In this document: in pieces, positions 24,941 to 32,955 of the stretch
How the letters are laid out: every line of letters starts with the position of its first letter
Numbering within the stretch: the stretch's first letter is position 1
NCBI GenBank assembly: GCA_024226235.1
Contig: JAAELW010000188.1
Coordinates: 1 to 47,675, forward strand
Length of the DNA: 47,675 nt
From: a bacterium
GTDB lineage: Bacteria > Myxococcota_A > UBA9160 > UBA6930
Reading direction: 5' to 3'
Made by a program: the position numbers and the translations under genes
Notes under the pieces: model-generated
What the model was told of the DNA's origin: nothing
What the model saw: only the letters and a program-made list of their open reading frames with translations
Databases searched by the model: none

Positions 24941-27333
24941 AAGCCGGAGCGATCATTCAGGCGCGAATGACCAGCCGTCGGCTGCCGGGCAAGGTGCTGA
25001 AGAACCTTGCGGGCGAGCCGATGCTCGCGCGTGTCGTCGAGCGAGTACGTCAGGCACGAAGCCTCGGTTTCGTGGGTGTCGCGACTTCGAATCAATCCGA
25101 TGACGATCCGATCGCCACGTTCTGCCGGGAGCATGGCATCCCGGTGTACCGCGGGCCCCTCGACGACGTGCTGACCCGGACCGCCGGGGCAGCCGCAGAA
25201 TGGGGCCTCGACCCCGTCGTGCGGATCACCGCAGATTGCCCGTTCGTATGCCCCGAGTTGATCGACCGGCTCGTCGCCCGACTCGGGCTGGAAGACGCAG
25301 ACGCCGTGCGGCTGGCGGGCCCGAGCCTGCACGAGGGCATCGACCCGTTCTCGCGCCGCGCTCTCGAGCATTGGCAGGGCATGTCGCTCCCGAGCGAAGA
25401 GCGCGAGCATCTGGCCCTGCTGCCCGATCGCCGAGGAGCCGACCTCCGAATCGTCCAGCTCGAGCCCTCCCCCGATGATCCGCCGCCCGGTCCGGTGCGG
25501 CTCTCGGTCGACGAGCCCAGCCAGATGGCCTTTGCTCGCGCCACCTACGCGGCCCTGGGCGGACATGCCCGGTTCACGACGAAGGAACTGCTCCAACAAC
25601 TCGCGGCCAGCACTTCGCCAACCGGGGCAGATGCCGTTGCAGAGGGGCTCCTCGAGGCCGGTGTCCCCCGACTGCACCTGTATCCCGGTGGGACGATCAT
25701 GCCGATGCTCAATGCGTGGATCGCCCGGGGCGGGGAGTTCGTGGTCGCTCGTCACGAGCAGGGCGCCGGCTATGCCGCCCTCGCCGAAGCACGGCTCACG
25801 GGAGAACCGAGGGTCGTCATGGTCACGAGCGGCCCAGGCGTAACGAACCTGATCACGGTGCTCGCCGATGCCTGGTATGACAGCACACCGCTCATCGCGC
25901 TGACCGGCCAGGTGGGGACAGGCGATCTGCAATCGCGTCCTGGCGTGCGCCAACGGGGCTTCCAGGAGGTTCCGACGTCTGCCCTCTGCGCCCCGATCAG
26001 CAAAGCCTGCCTGCGGCCAATGGAGGCATCCGAGGTTCCGAGCGCGATCGCCGAGGCCCTCGCTACAGCGCGAGCGGGGCGCCCCGGGCCCGTCGTCGTC
26101 GAGCTTCCGATGGATGTGCAGCGTGCACCTCTGGGCAAGAGCGTGCGAACACCCGACGCCCCGGCCCGCCGACCTGCCCTGCTGGAGCCGGAGGCCGATG
26201 CAATGGGCCTGCTCGCCGAATGGCTAAGCGAGGCGGAGCGCCCGCTCGTACTCGCAGGTCAGGGCGTACTGCAGGCCGGAGCGACATCCGCATTGCTTCG
26301 AATCGCCGAGCGCGCGCAGATCCCGGTCGCCACGAGCCTTCTGGGAGTCGGTGCCATTCCTGGCGACCATCCACTGGCCCTCGGCATGACAGGCCACACC
26401 GGAACGGGCTGGGCGAATCGCGCGATGGCCGAATGCGACCTGCTGCTCGTTCTGGGCGCACGCCTCGACGTGCGACAGACGGGCACCCGAACCGAGGATT
26501 TCGCCCACAGGGCTCGGATCGTCCGCATCGACACCGACGAATCCGAGCTGGCAGAGCCCCGAGTGCATTGCGCTCTTCCGATCCACGCGGACGTCGGCGC
26601 GGCCCTCGCCGCACTCGAAGCTTGCTGGAATCCCGAATCCCAGCCGACGGCCCAGCGGGAGCCATGGCTCCACCAGCTGAAGGAGTGGCGGGCGACGCTT
26701 CCGCTCGACGGCGCGAGCGCCCTGAGCGGCTGCCATCCTGCGGAGGTCCTCCGGGCCCTCGACCACGCAACGGCCGGCGAGGCGCTCGTCGCGATCACCG
26801 GCGTAGGCCACCACCAACAGTGGGCCGCTCGCCACCTGACTTTCGATGCGCCCCGGCGAACGCTGCTCACCTCCGGTGGACACGGCGCGATGGGCTTCGA
26901 CCTGCCATCTGCGATCGGTGCCTGCCTGGCCCGACCGGAAGCACGCGTGTTGGTCGTGGTAGGAGATGGGTCGTTCCAGATCAACGGGCAGGAACTCGGC
27001 ACCCTCGCGGAGTACCAACTGCCCGCAAAGATCGTCGTCCTCGACAATCGCCGCCTGGCGATGGTCTCCCAGTTCCAGAAGATCACCTGGGGCCACGACC
27101 CGAGCACCGGCGACTGCGCCGCTGTGGATTTCGCGGGGCTCGCCCAAAGCTACGGCTTGGCGGCATTTCGACTCGAAGAGTGGAATCCGGCCGGACGCGA
27201 AACCCTCGAGGCGTTTCTCGCCGGACCGGGCCCGGCCCTGCTCTGGGTGTCGATCGACCCGCGCTGCGATGTATCGCCCATGCTGCTGGCGGACAGGACG
27301 ACGGATGACCTCTGGTACGGAGACGAGGAGTGA
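24937..27333 (+). CDS. Fusion: SpsF-like cytidylyltransferase + acetolactate-synthase-like ThDP enzyme
   Basis: A single 798-residue ORF with two enzymes. Residues about 1-215 are a CMP-sugar cytidylyltransferase of the SpsF/NeuA group ('AIIQARMTSRRLPGKVLKNLAGEPMLARVVERV', 'VRITADCPFVCPELIDR'). Residues about 228-790 are a complete thiamine-diphosphate enzyme: PYR domain with the catalytic Glu274 ('ARHEQGAGYAAL'), 'TSGPGVTNLITVLADAWYDSTPLIALTGQV', a central domain, and the PP domain with 'GDGSFQINGQELGTLAEYQLPAKIVVLDN' (GDG at 676-678). ATG 24937 overlaps the previous stop (ATGA); the 105 codons before it in the ORF track are shadow. The first half should activate the 2-keto sugar acid with CTP. 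The second would act on a 2-keto acid such as pyruvate. I know of no characterised protein with this architecture. Confidence 0.9.
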   Translation: MKAGAIIQARMTSRRLPGKVLKNLAGEPMLARVVERVRQARSLGFVGVATSNQSDDDPIATFCREHGIPVYRGPLDDVLTRTAGAAAEWGLDPVVRITADCPFVCPELIDRLVARLGLEDADAVRLAGPSLHEGIDPFSRRALEHWQGMSLPSEEREHLALLPDRRGADLRIVQLEPSPDDPPPGPVRLSVDEPSQMAFARATYAALGGHARFTTKELLQQLAASTSPTGADAVAEGLLEAGVPRLHLYPGGTIMPMLNAWIARGGEFVVARHEQGAGYAALAEARLTGEPRVVMVTSGPGVTNLITVLADAWYDSTPLIALTGQVGTGDLQSRPGVRQRGFQEVPTSALCAPISKACLRPMEASEVPSAIAEALATARAGRPGPVVVELPMDVQRAPLGKSVRTPDAPARRPALLEPEADAMGLLAEWLSEAERPLVLAGQGVLQAGATSALLRIAERAQIPVATSLLGVGAIPGDHPLALGMTGHTGTGWANRAMAECDLLLVLGARLDVRQTGTRTEDFAHRARIVRIDTDESELAEPRVHCALPIHADVGAALAALEACWNPESQPTAQREPWLHQLKEWRATLPLDGASALSGCHPAEVLRALDHATAGEALVAITGVGHHQQWAARHLTFDAPRRTLLTSGGHGAMGFDLPSAIGACLARPEARVLVVVGDGSFQINGQELGTLAEYQLPAKIVVLDNRRLAMVSQFQKITWGHDPSTGDCAAVDFAGLAQSYGLAAFRLEEWNPAGRETLEAFLAGPGPALLWVSIDPRCDVSPMLLADRTTDDLWYGDEE

Positions 27334-28085
27334 GCACCTGCACGGCGAAGCGGCATGTGCTGGTCACCGGTGGGAGCCGAGGCATCGGTCGCGCCACCGC
27401 ACTCGCACTCGCCCGCGCGGGGTACCCGATCACGATCACCTGGTGCAGCCGCGAAGAGGCGGCGAACGACGTGGTCGCAGCGCTCGGCAAGCTCGGCGTG
27501 GCTGCGGGCGCCATCCGGCTGGATACGGGTTGCTCGGATCAGATTCCCGGAACCTTCCTGCAGGCAAACGAAGAACGGGGGCCGATCCAGGTGCTCGTCA
27601 ACAATGCCGCGATCGTCCAGGAGAAACCCTTCGACGATCTGGACCTGGAAGACTGGGACCGCATGCAGGCGGTGAATCTGCGCGGCCCGTTCCTATGTGC
27701 GCGAGAAGTCGTTCCAGGCATGCGTGAACGGGGTTGGGGGCGCATCATCAACGTCAGTTCAATCGGCGGCCAATGGGGCGGCATCCGCCAGGTGCACTAC
27801 GCGGCCGCCAAGGCGGGCCTGATCAGCTTGACCCGATCCCTGGCACGCATCGGGGCGGCGGACGGCATCACGGTCAATGCGGTCGCGCCGGGCTTGATCG
27901 AGACCGAGATGATCGCCGACGAGTTGGCCAGCTCAGACGGCCGAGCCAAGGCCGCGGGCATTCCGGTGGGTCGGATCGGCACACCGGAAGAGGTCGCAGA
28001 CTCGATCGCGTTCCTGGCCTCGGACGCTGCCGCCTACGTGACGGGCCAGACCCTGAACGTGAACGGCGGGATGTACTTCGGATGA
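27330..28085 (+). CDS. Short-chain dehydrogenase/reductase (FabG-like)
   Basis: A 251-residue classical SDR. The cofactor motif is 'VTGGSRGIGRATALALA', 'LVNNAAIV' stabilises the fold, and the catalytic residues are Ser144 ('NVSSIGG'), Tyr157 and Lys161 ('YAAAK'). 'VAPGLIETEM' and 'YVTGQTLNVNGGM' close the domain. The 'WCSR' after the second strand suggests NADPH preference as in FabG, but this is not certain. In this operon it most likely reduces or oxidises a keto group on the sugar, possibly one made by the ThDP domain just upstream. It starts with GTG, overlapping the fusion gene stop (GTGA), and overlaps the ATP-grasp gene by ATGA. Confidence 0.93.
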   Translation: MSTCTAKRHVLVTGGSRGIGRATALALARAGYPITITWCSREEAANDVVAALGKLGVAAGAIRLDTGCSDQIPGTFLQANEERGPIQVLVNNAAIVQEKPFDDLDLEDWDRMQAVNLRGPFLCAREVVPGMRERGWGRIINVSSIGGQWGGIRQVHYAAAKAGLISLTRSLARIGAADGITVNAVAPGLIETEMIADELASSDGRAKAAGIPVGRIGTPEEVADSIAFLASDAAAYVTGQTLNVNGGMYFG

Positions 28086-29305
28086 GTCTGCTCTGGGTGT
28101 TGAGCGCCGGCCCCGAGGCATGTCCGATCATCCGTCGCGCCCGTGAGCTCGGCATTCGCGTCGTGACCAGCGATCGGCGTCCGGATGCGCCGGGAATGAA
28201 GCTCGCGAACCATGCCGTGGTCGCAAGCGTCTACGATTCCGAGGAAACCCTCGCAGCGGCTCTCTCCTTTGCAGCGCAAAATGGCGCGCCCGACGGCGTG
28301 TTATGCGCCGCAGCCGATGCCCCGCTCACCGCGGCCCGACTCTGCGAGGCCTTCGATCTGCCCGGTGTCTCGCTGGAGACGGGCCGTCTGACTTCGGACA
28401 AGTTGGCGATGAAGGAACGCCTCGCGGCAGACGGAATACCCGTCCCCTGGTTCCGACCCGTCTCGGATGCTTCCGAGCTGTCCACCTGGCTGGAGAAGGA
28501 GGGCCCGACCCTGGTGATCAAGCCCGTCGATAGCCGAGGCGCGCGCGGCGTCGTACGGCTCACCGGAGAGCTGGATCCGGGCTGGGCCTTCGAAACCGCG
28601 CGGGCCCACTCCCCCACCGGGCGTGTGATGGTCGAACGCTTCCTGGTCGGTCCCCAGGTGAGTACCGAATCTCTCGTGCTGGACTGCGAGGTGGCCACAC
28701 CGGGCTTCGCTGACCGCAACTACGAGCACCTCCAACGTTTCGCTCCCTTCGTCGTGGAGAATGGTGGCGAGCTTCCCTCCTGCCTGGCGCCGGATGTGCA
28801 GGCGCGTACACGGCAGGTCGTCGCCGATGCCGCTCGCAGTCTCGGCCTGACGGTGGGCGTGGCAAAGGGCGACATCGTCGTGCACGATGGCCAGCCCGTC
28901 GTGATCGAGCTCGCGGCCCGACTGAGCGGCGGCTACCTCTGCTCTCATCACATACCCCTTTCCACCGGAGTCGATTTCGTCGGAGCCGCGATCCGCCAGG
29001 CGATCGGCGAAAGCGTCGAGCCCGCCGAGCTGGTTCCTCGACAGGCCATGGGAGTGGCCCAGCGCTTCGTGTTTCCGGAGCCGGGGCGGGTCACCGCGGT
29101 GCACGGTGAAGCCGAGGTCGCCGCACGGCCCGACATCGCACTGGTCGAGGTCCGCGTCGGAAAGGGCGGTATCGTCGGGCCGGTCGAGCACCACCCCAGC
29201 CGCGCGGGAATGGTCATCGCCCGGGCCGAGGACCGCGAGGCCGCCATTCGTGCAGCAGACGCGGCGGCCGCCAACCTGGTGATCGAAACCGAGCCGGCTC
29301 CGTGA
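28082..29305 (+). CDS. ATP-grasp ligase (carbamoyl-phosphate synthase-like)
   Basis: A 407-residue protein with a pre-ATP-grasp Rossmann region ('MSLLWVLSAGPEACPIIRRARELGIRVVTSDRRPDAPG'), an ATP-grasp core ('TLVIKPVDSRGARGVVRL', 'VMVERFLVGPQVSTESLVLDCEV') and the metal-binding end 'VIELAARLSGGYLCSHHIP'. ATP-grasp ligases join a carboxylate, through an acyl phosphate, to an amine, thiol or similar acceptor. In this operon the substrate may be the sugar acid or an amino group on the sugar; this is inference. ATG 28082 follows the SDR with an ATGA overlap and the gene overlaps the GH57-like gene by GTGA. The extra 116 codons in the track are a shadow of the SDR. Confidence 0.9.
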   Translation: MSLLWVLSAGPEACPIIRRARELGIRVVTSDRRPDAPGMKLANHAVVASVYDSEETLAAALSFAAQNGAPDGVLCAAADAPLTAARLCEAFDLPGVSLETGRLTSDKLAMKERLAADGIPVPWFRPVSDASELSTWLEKEGPTLVIKPVDSRGARGVVRLTGELDPGWAFETARAHSPTGRVMVERFLVGPQVSTESLVLDCEVATPGFADRNYEHLQRFAPFVVENGGELPSCLAPDVQARTRQVVADAARSLGLTVGVAKGDIVVHDGQPVVIELAARLSGGYLCSHHIPLSTGVDFVGAAIRQAIGESVEPAELVPRQAMGVAQRFVFPEPGRVTAVHGEAEVAARPDIALVEVRVGKGGIVGPVEHHPSRAGMVIARAEDREAAIRAADAAAANLVIETEPAP

Positions 29306-31296
29306 TCGGAGCGCCCCGAGACCCGGCCGAAGCCGCGAGCACCGCACTCGACGTCTACGCGATCTTCCACCTGAACCTGATGTTCTCTTCAGTGGAGGAG
29401 CATCAACGACCTCAGGTGATCGAGCGTTGCTACTGGCCCCTGCTCTCCCTCGCGACGGATCTCGGCATTCCGCTCGGCATCGAAGCCTCGGGCGTCACGT
29501 TGGAGGCGATCCGCCGGATCGATCCGCGATGGCTCGAGCGTCTTCGCAAGCTCACCCAGGCGGGAAGCTGCGAGTTCATCGGGAGTGGCTACGCCCAGCT
29601 GATCGGACCCCTCGTTCCGGAGAGCGTGAACCGCTGGAACCTTCGGCTCGGTCGTGAGCGATACGAAGCGCTGCTGGGCACCGCGCCGAAGCTCGCATTC
29701 GTGAACGAGCAGGCCTGGTCCGCAGGGCTCGTTCCGATCTATCGAGAGGCGGGTTTCGAAGGCCTCGTCATGGAGTGGAACAACGCAGCTCGCGCGCACC
29801 CGCAATGGCCGGATGACTGGCGCTACCACCCACAGCTTGCGCTTGGTCCACGGGGCGAGACGGTTCCCATCCTGTGGAATGACTCGATCGCTTTCCAACG
29901 TCTTCAGCGGATGGCTCACGGCGAACTCGACCCGGACGAGCTCATCGACTGGCTTGCCTCGCACGGCGGCCAGCGGCGCAGCGTCCCGCTCTACGGCAAC
30001 GATGTCGAAATCTTCGGCTTCCGCCCCAAACGTTTTGCCGTGGAGCCGACACTCGAAAACGGCGAATGGCAACGACTGCGCGAGCTGTTCGAGTGCATAC
30101 AGAGCGACGACCGCTTCCGCTGGGTAACACCAGGTGAGGCACTTTCGTTCGCCGCCACTGAGCACGTCGACCAGAGCCTTCGACTCGAAACACCCGAGCA
30201 ACCCTGCCCGGTCAAGAAGCAGCCCAAATACAACCTCTCGCGGTGGGCAGTCACAGGGCGCGACGATCTCGAGATCAACTCCTCCTGTTTCCGAATCGCG
30301 CAAGCGCTCGAGCGCAGCCCCAATGCAGCCGAGACCGATTGGCAGGAGCTATGCGAGCTCTGGGGCAGCGACTATCGAACCCACATCACCGAGCAACGCT
30401 GGCAAGGCTATCTCGATCGACTCGGGCGTTTCCGGAAACGCATCTGCGAACCAGCAAACCCGTCATCCATGACCCAGGCGCCCAGACCCTCGAACCAGCC
30501 GGATTCCCGCTGGGATCGAAAGGGTGCCCTGCTGCGCTTCGAGAGTGATCGCCTGCGCGTGCATTTCAACATTCGCCGGGGGCTGGCGATCGATGCGATC
30601 TGGTGGAAGGACGTTTCGTCGCAACCCCTGGTCGGAACGCTTCGGCACGGCTTCTTCGAGGACATCTCCTGGGCCAGCGATTTCTATTCTGGACACGCCG
30701 TCTACCAATCGCCCGGCGCCCATCAGATCACTGACCTATCCCCGATCGAGCCCTTCCTTGAAAAGGACGAGAGGGGCCGCGCGGGACTCACGGGCACACT
30801 GCCCACCGCATTGGGTCCGATCGAAAAGCATTGGCTGATCGATCTGGAGAAGGCGAGCATCCGCCTCTCTCATCGGTTCTTCTGGCCACGGCCGTGCATG
30901 GGGTCGCTCCGACTCGGCCACGTGACGCTGCTTCCCGGGGCATTCGACCGCTCCGAGCTGTTCTATTCCACTTGCCTCGGTGGCGGACCGGAGCGCTTCG
31001 AACTCGGCAAAGCGGGCTTCGACCATGGACGTGCCGTGTCGAGCCTCGTCTCATCCGGGGGGGTACTCGGAATGACCGAGGGCTGGATGGAGCTCGGCGA
31101 CCGGGAGAAAAGCGTGAGGATCGAGAGGGATCCTGCGATGTCCGCCTGCGCGGGCCTGATCTGCTTCGAGCCGATCGGCGAGAGCTTCTTCCTGCGCGCC
31201 TCACTCTCGGCGCGGGAGTTCGACGATACCGCCCACCCGGCCTCGAACGACGGTCTGATATGTCAGCTCACGCTGAGTGCGCAGCGACGTTGCTGA
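29302..31296 (+). CDS. GH57-like glycoside hydrolase family protein
   Basis: A 664-residue protein. The N-terminal half is a (beta/alpha)7 barrel of the GH57/GH38 kind ('AIFHLNLMFSSVEEHQ', 'CEFIGSGYAQLIGPLVP'), with the putative nucleophile Glu136 in 'FVNEQAWSAGLVPIYREAGF' and putative acid Asp234 in 'LYGNDVEIFGFRPKRF'. The C-terminal half, from about residue 390, looks like a beta-sandwich as in 4-alpha-glucanotransferase or amylase relatives. No signal peptide is visible, so it should act in the cytoplasm. It starts with GTG overlapping the ATP-grasp stop and is the last gene of the operon. It might trim or remodel a lipid-linked or nucleotide-linked glycan; its substrate is unknown. Its end overlaps the methyltransferase gene by 29 bp, tail to tail. 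Confidence 0.78.
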   Translation: MIGAPRDPAEAASTALDVYAIFHLNLMFSSVEEHQRPQVIERCYWPLLSLATDLGIPLGIEASGVTLEAIRRIDPRWLERLRKLTQAGSCEFIGSGYAQLIGPLVPESVNRWNLRLGRERYEALLGTAPKLAFVNEQAWSAGLVPIYREAGFEGLVMEWNNAARAHPQWPDDWRYHPQLALGPRGETVPILWNDSIAFQRLQRMAHGELDPDELIDWLASHGGQRRSVPLYGNDVEIFGFRPKRFAVEPTLENGEWQRLRELFECIQSDDRFRWVTPGEALSFAATEHVDQSLRLETPEQPCPVKKQPKYNLSRWAVTGRDDLEINSSCFRIAQALERSPNAAETDWQELCELWGSDYRTHITEQRWQGYLDRLGRFRKRICEPANPSSMTQAPRPSNQPDSRWDRKGALLRFESDRLRVHFNIRRGLAIDAIWWKDVSSQPLVGTLRHGFFEDISWASDFYSGHAVYQSPGAHQITDLSPIEPFLEKDERGRAGLTGTLPTALGPIEKHWLIDLEKASIRLSHRFFWPRPCMGSLRLGHVTLLPGAFDRSELFYSTCLGGGPERFELGKAGFDHGRAVSSLVSSGGVLGMTEGWMELGDREKSVRIERDPAMSACAGLICFEPIGESFFLRASLSAREFDDTAHPASNDGLICQLTLSAQRRC

Positions 31297-32488
31297 ACGC
31301 AACCGTTGCTTCGTAGAAGGTCAGGGTCGGCACCTGACCGAGACCCAGCCGGCGCAGGTTCGCGAGCATCTCGTCCTGGAAGTCGTAGCTCGAAATCACG
31401 ATCACATCCGGGCGAAGCGCAGCCAGCCCTTCGGGCGCGACCACCGGCAGACCCAGTACGCGGCTCCCCTGCTTTGCTGGGTTGCCGTCGACCAGCGCAA
31501 CCAACTCTGCCTTGCGCAGATCGGTGGCATCCAGCAGACACTCGGTATGGTAGCCCGCACCGTAGATCGCAATGCGCAGCTCCTCGCTGCGCCAGCCCGG
31601 AAGCTCTGCGTCGACCCTTGCACGAAGTCGCGTCAGAAAGGCGCACCGCTTCTGGAAGTAGCCCTGGAGCACACCGCGAACGCGGTCGACGAGCTGAGGG
31701 TCGCCTGCGACGGCTCTACCTTCCTGCCCGCCCTTCCGAGCGACCATCCGGAAGGCGGGAAACGGAAAGTCATCCGCAACGGCCATCGGCTGCAAGCCGA
31801 ACGACTGGAGCAGCGATGCGAGAGTGCCCGGGCAGAAATTGAACAGGTGATCGAAGGTGAAGAAGTCCACCGCACTATCGAAACGTGGGCGCAGTACGTT
31901 GGGAACCTCGATGAAGAGCGCCCCTCCCGGTGCCAACAGCTCGTAGCATCGGGCAATGCCAGCTCGCGGATCACTCAGGTGTTCGAGCACGTGGGAGAGG
32001 ACGATCAGATCGAATCCCTCGTCTTCGAGTTCGGCATCCTCGAATCGTCCCGCCCAGGCGGGTACCGCCCAGCGCTCCCGGGCAAGTGCTGCCGCACTCG
32101 CCTGCGGCTCAATGCCATGAACCACGGCGCCGCGATCCCGAAGCAGCTTCAGCAGGAAGCCCTCGTAGCAGCCGACCTCGAGGACCCGCAGGCCCGACAG
32201 GCTTCCAAGAGTCGCCTCGATCCAGGCCGCCTGATCGCGGCGACTCCCTTCACCCGGAATCCGGTCGTCGCCGTCCTCTGCGACGAAAGCGTCGCGCTCT
32301 TGAGCCGAGTAGAAGGAAGCCAACAATGCGGGGTCGGGTTGGGGATCGGTGAACACCAGACCGCATTGCCGACACAGGACGCTGCGGATATCGAACGGAA
32401 CCTCGCGTTCCGCTGTGAGAATCCGGAAGCCTCTCTGGACCTGGAGCTCCTCGCCGTCCTGGGCGCCACAATTGCAGCAGGCGTACAT
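31268..32488 (-). CDS. Three-domain C-methyltransferase (Methyltransf_13/_11/_14 type)
   Basis: A 406-residue protein. An N-terminal zinc-binding domain ('CCNCGAQDG' ... 'SVLCRQCGLVFTDPQPD') is followed by a class I SAM-binding fold ('VLEVGCYEGFLLKLL', 'DLIVLSHVLEHLSDP'). A C-terminal Rossmann-like domain follows ('LRIAIYGAGYHTECLLDATDL', 'LVALVDGNPAKQGSRVLGLPVVAPE'). This three-part layout is that of sugar C-methyltransferases such as TylC3 and NovU, which methylate 4-keto deoxysugars. It therefore may add a branch methyl to the sugar made by the convergent operon. The start is ATG 32488 behind GGAGGGGGG; the 114 codons upstream in the track have no family similarity. Confidence 0.88.
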   Translation of the reverse strand: MYACCNCGAQDGEELQVQRGFRILTAEREVPFDIRSVLCRQCGLVFTDPQPDPALLASFYSAQERDAFVAEDGDDRIPGEGSRRDQAAWIEATLGSLSGLRVLEVGCYEGFLLKLLRDRGAVVHGIEPQASAAALARERWAVPAWAGRFEDAELEDEGFDLIVLSHVLEHLSDPRAGIARCYELLAPGGALFIEVPNVLRPRFDSAVDFFTFDHLFNFCPGTLASLLQSFGLQPMAVADDFPFPAFRMVARKGGQEGRAVAGDPQLVDRVRGVLQGYFQKRCAFLTRLRARVDAELPGWRSEELRIAIYGAGYHTECLLDATDLRKAELVALVDGNPAKQGSRVLGLPVVAPEGLAALRPDVIVISSYDFQDEMLANLRRLGLGQVPTLTFYEATVAFSNVAAHSA

Positions 32489-32612
32489 GGTTCCCCCCTC
32501 CGTTCTCATCGGACAATTCAAGGATTTCTGGAATCCGTTCGATGACACCTCAGGGGGGACGCCCACGTGCCCAACATGTGGTGGGTTCTGCAGAAGCTGT
32601 AGGGTCCCCGGA

Positions 32613-32894
32613 ATGCGTACGCTGATCGTCCTGGCCAGCCTGGTGGCGCTCGGAGCCCTGATCTTCTCCACCACCCCGGGGCAGCGCCTGGCCGAGCGCA
32701 TCGGCATTCCGCCGCTTCGCGGCCGAGCTCCGAAGGACGACCGCGCCTTCCTGTTGAAGGCGTGCGACGGTGACCGACTTCGGGTGCGAGAACGCTTGGC
32801 CGCAGAGCGTGGTCGAGCACCTGAGGCCACGGACGCCGAGCTTCATCGCAAGGCGATTCGTCGGTGGTTCCAGGAGCGAGAAGAATCGGGCTGA
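32613..32894 (+). CDS. Small single-span membrane protein, unknown function
   Basis: A 93-residue ORF starting at ATG 32613. Residues 2-20 ('RTLIVLASLVALGALIFST') form one transmembrane helix or uncleaved signal anchor; the rest is highly charged, with many Arg and Glu ('LLKACDGDRLRVRERLAAERGRAPEATDAELHRKAIRRWFQ'), and should be soluble and helical. I recognise no family. It sits between the divergent methyltransferase (124 bp) and the GH172 gene, with 61 bp to the latter. Its length and composition are gene-like, but conservation cannot be judged here. Confidence 0.55.
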   Translation: MRTLIVLASLVALGALIFSTTPGQRLAERIGIPPLRGRAPKDDRAFLLKACDGDRLRVRERLAAERGRAPEATDAELHRKAIRRWFQEREESG

Positions 32895-32955
32895 CCCGTG
32901 ACTGGAGGCGCGATACCCTCGGCGGCCCCGCGCTCACAGACACAAAGGACCTCCG

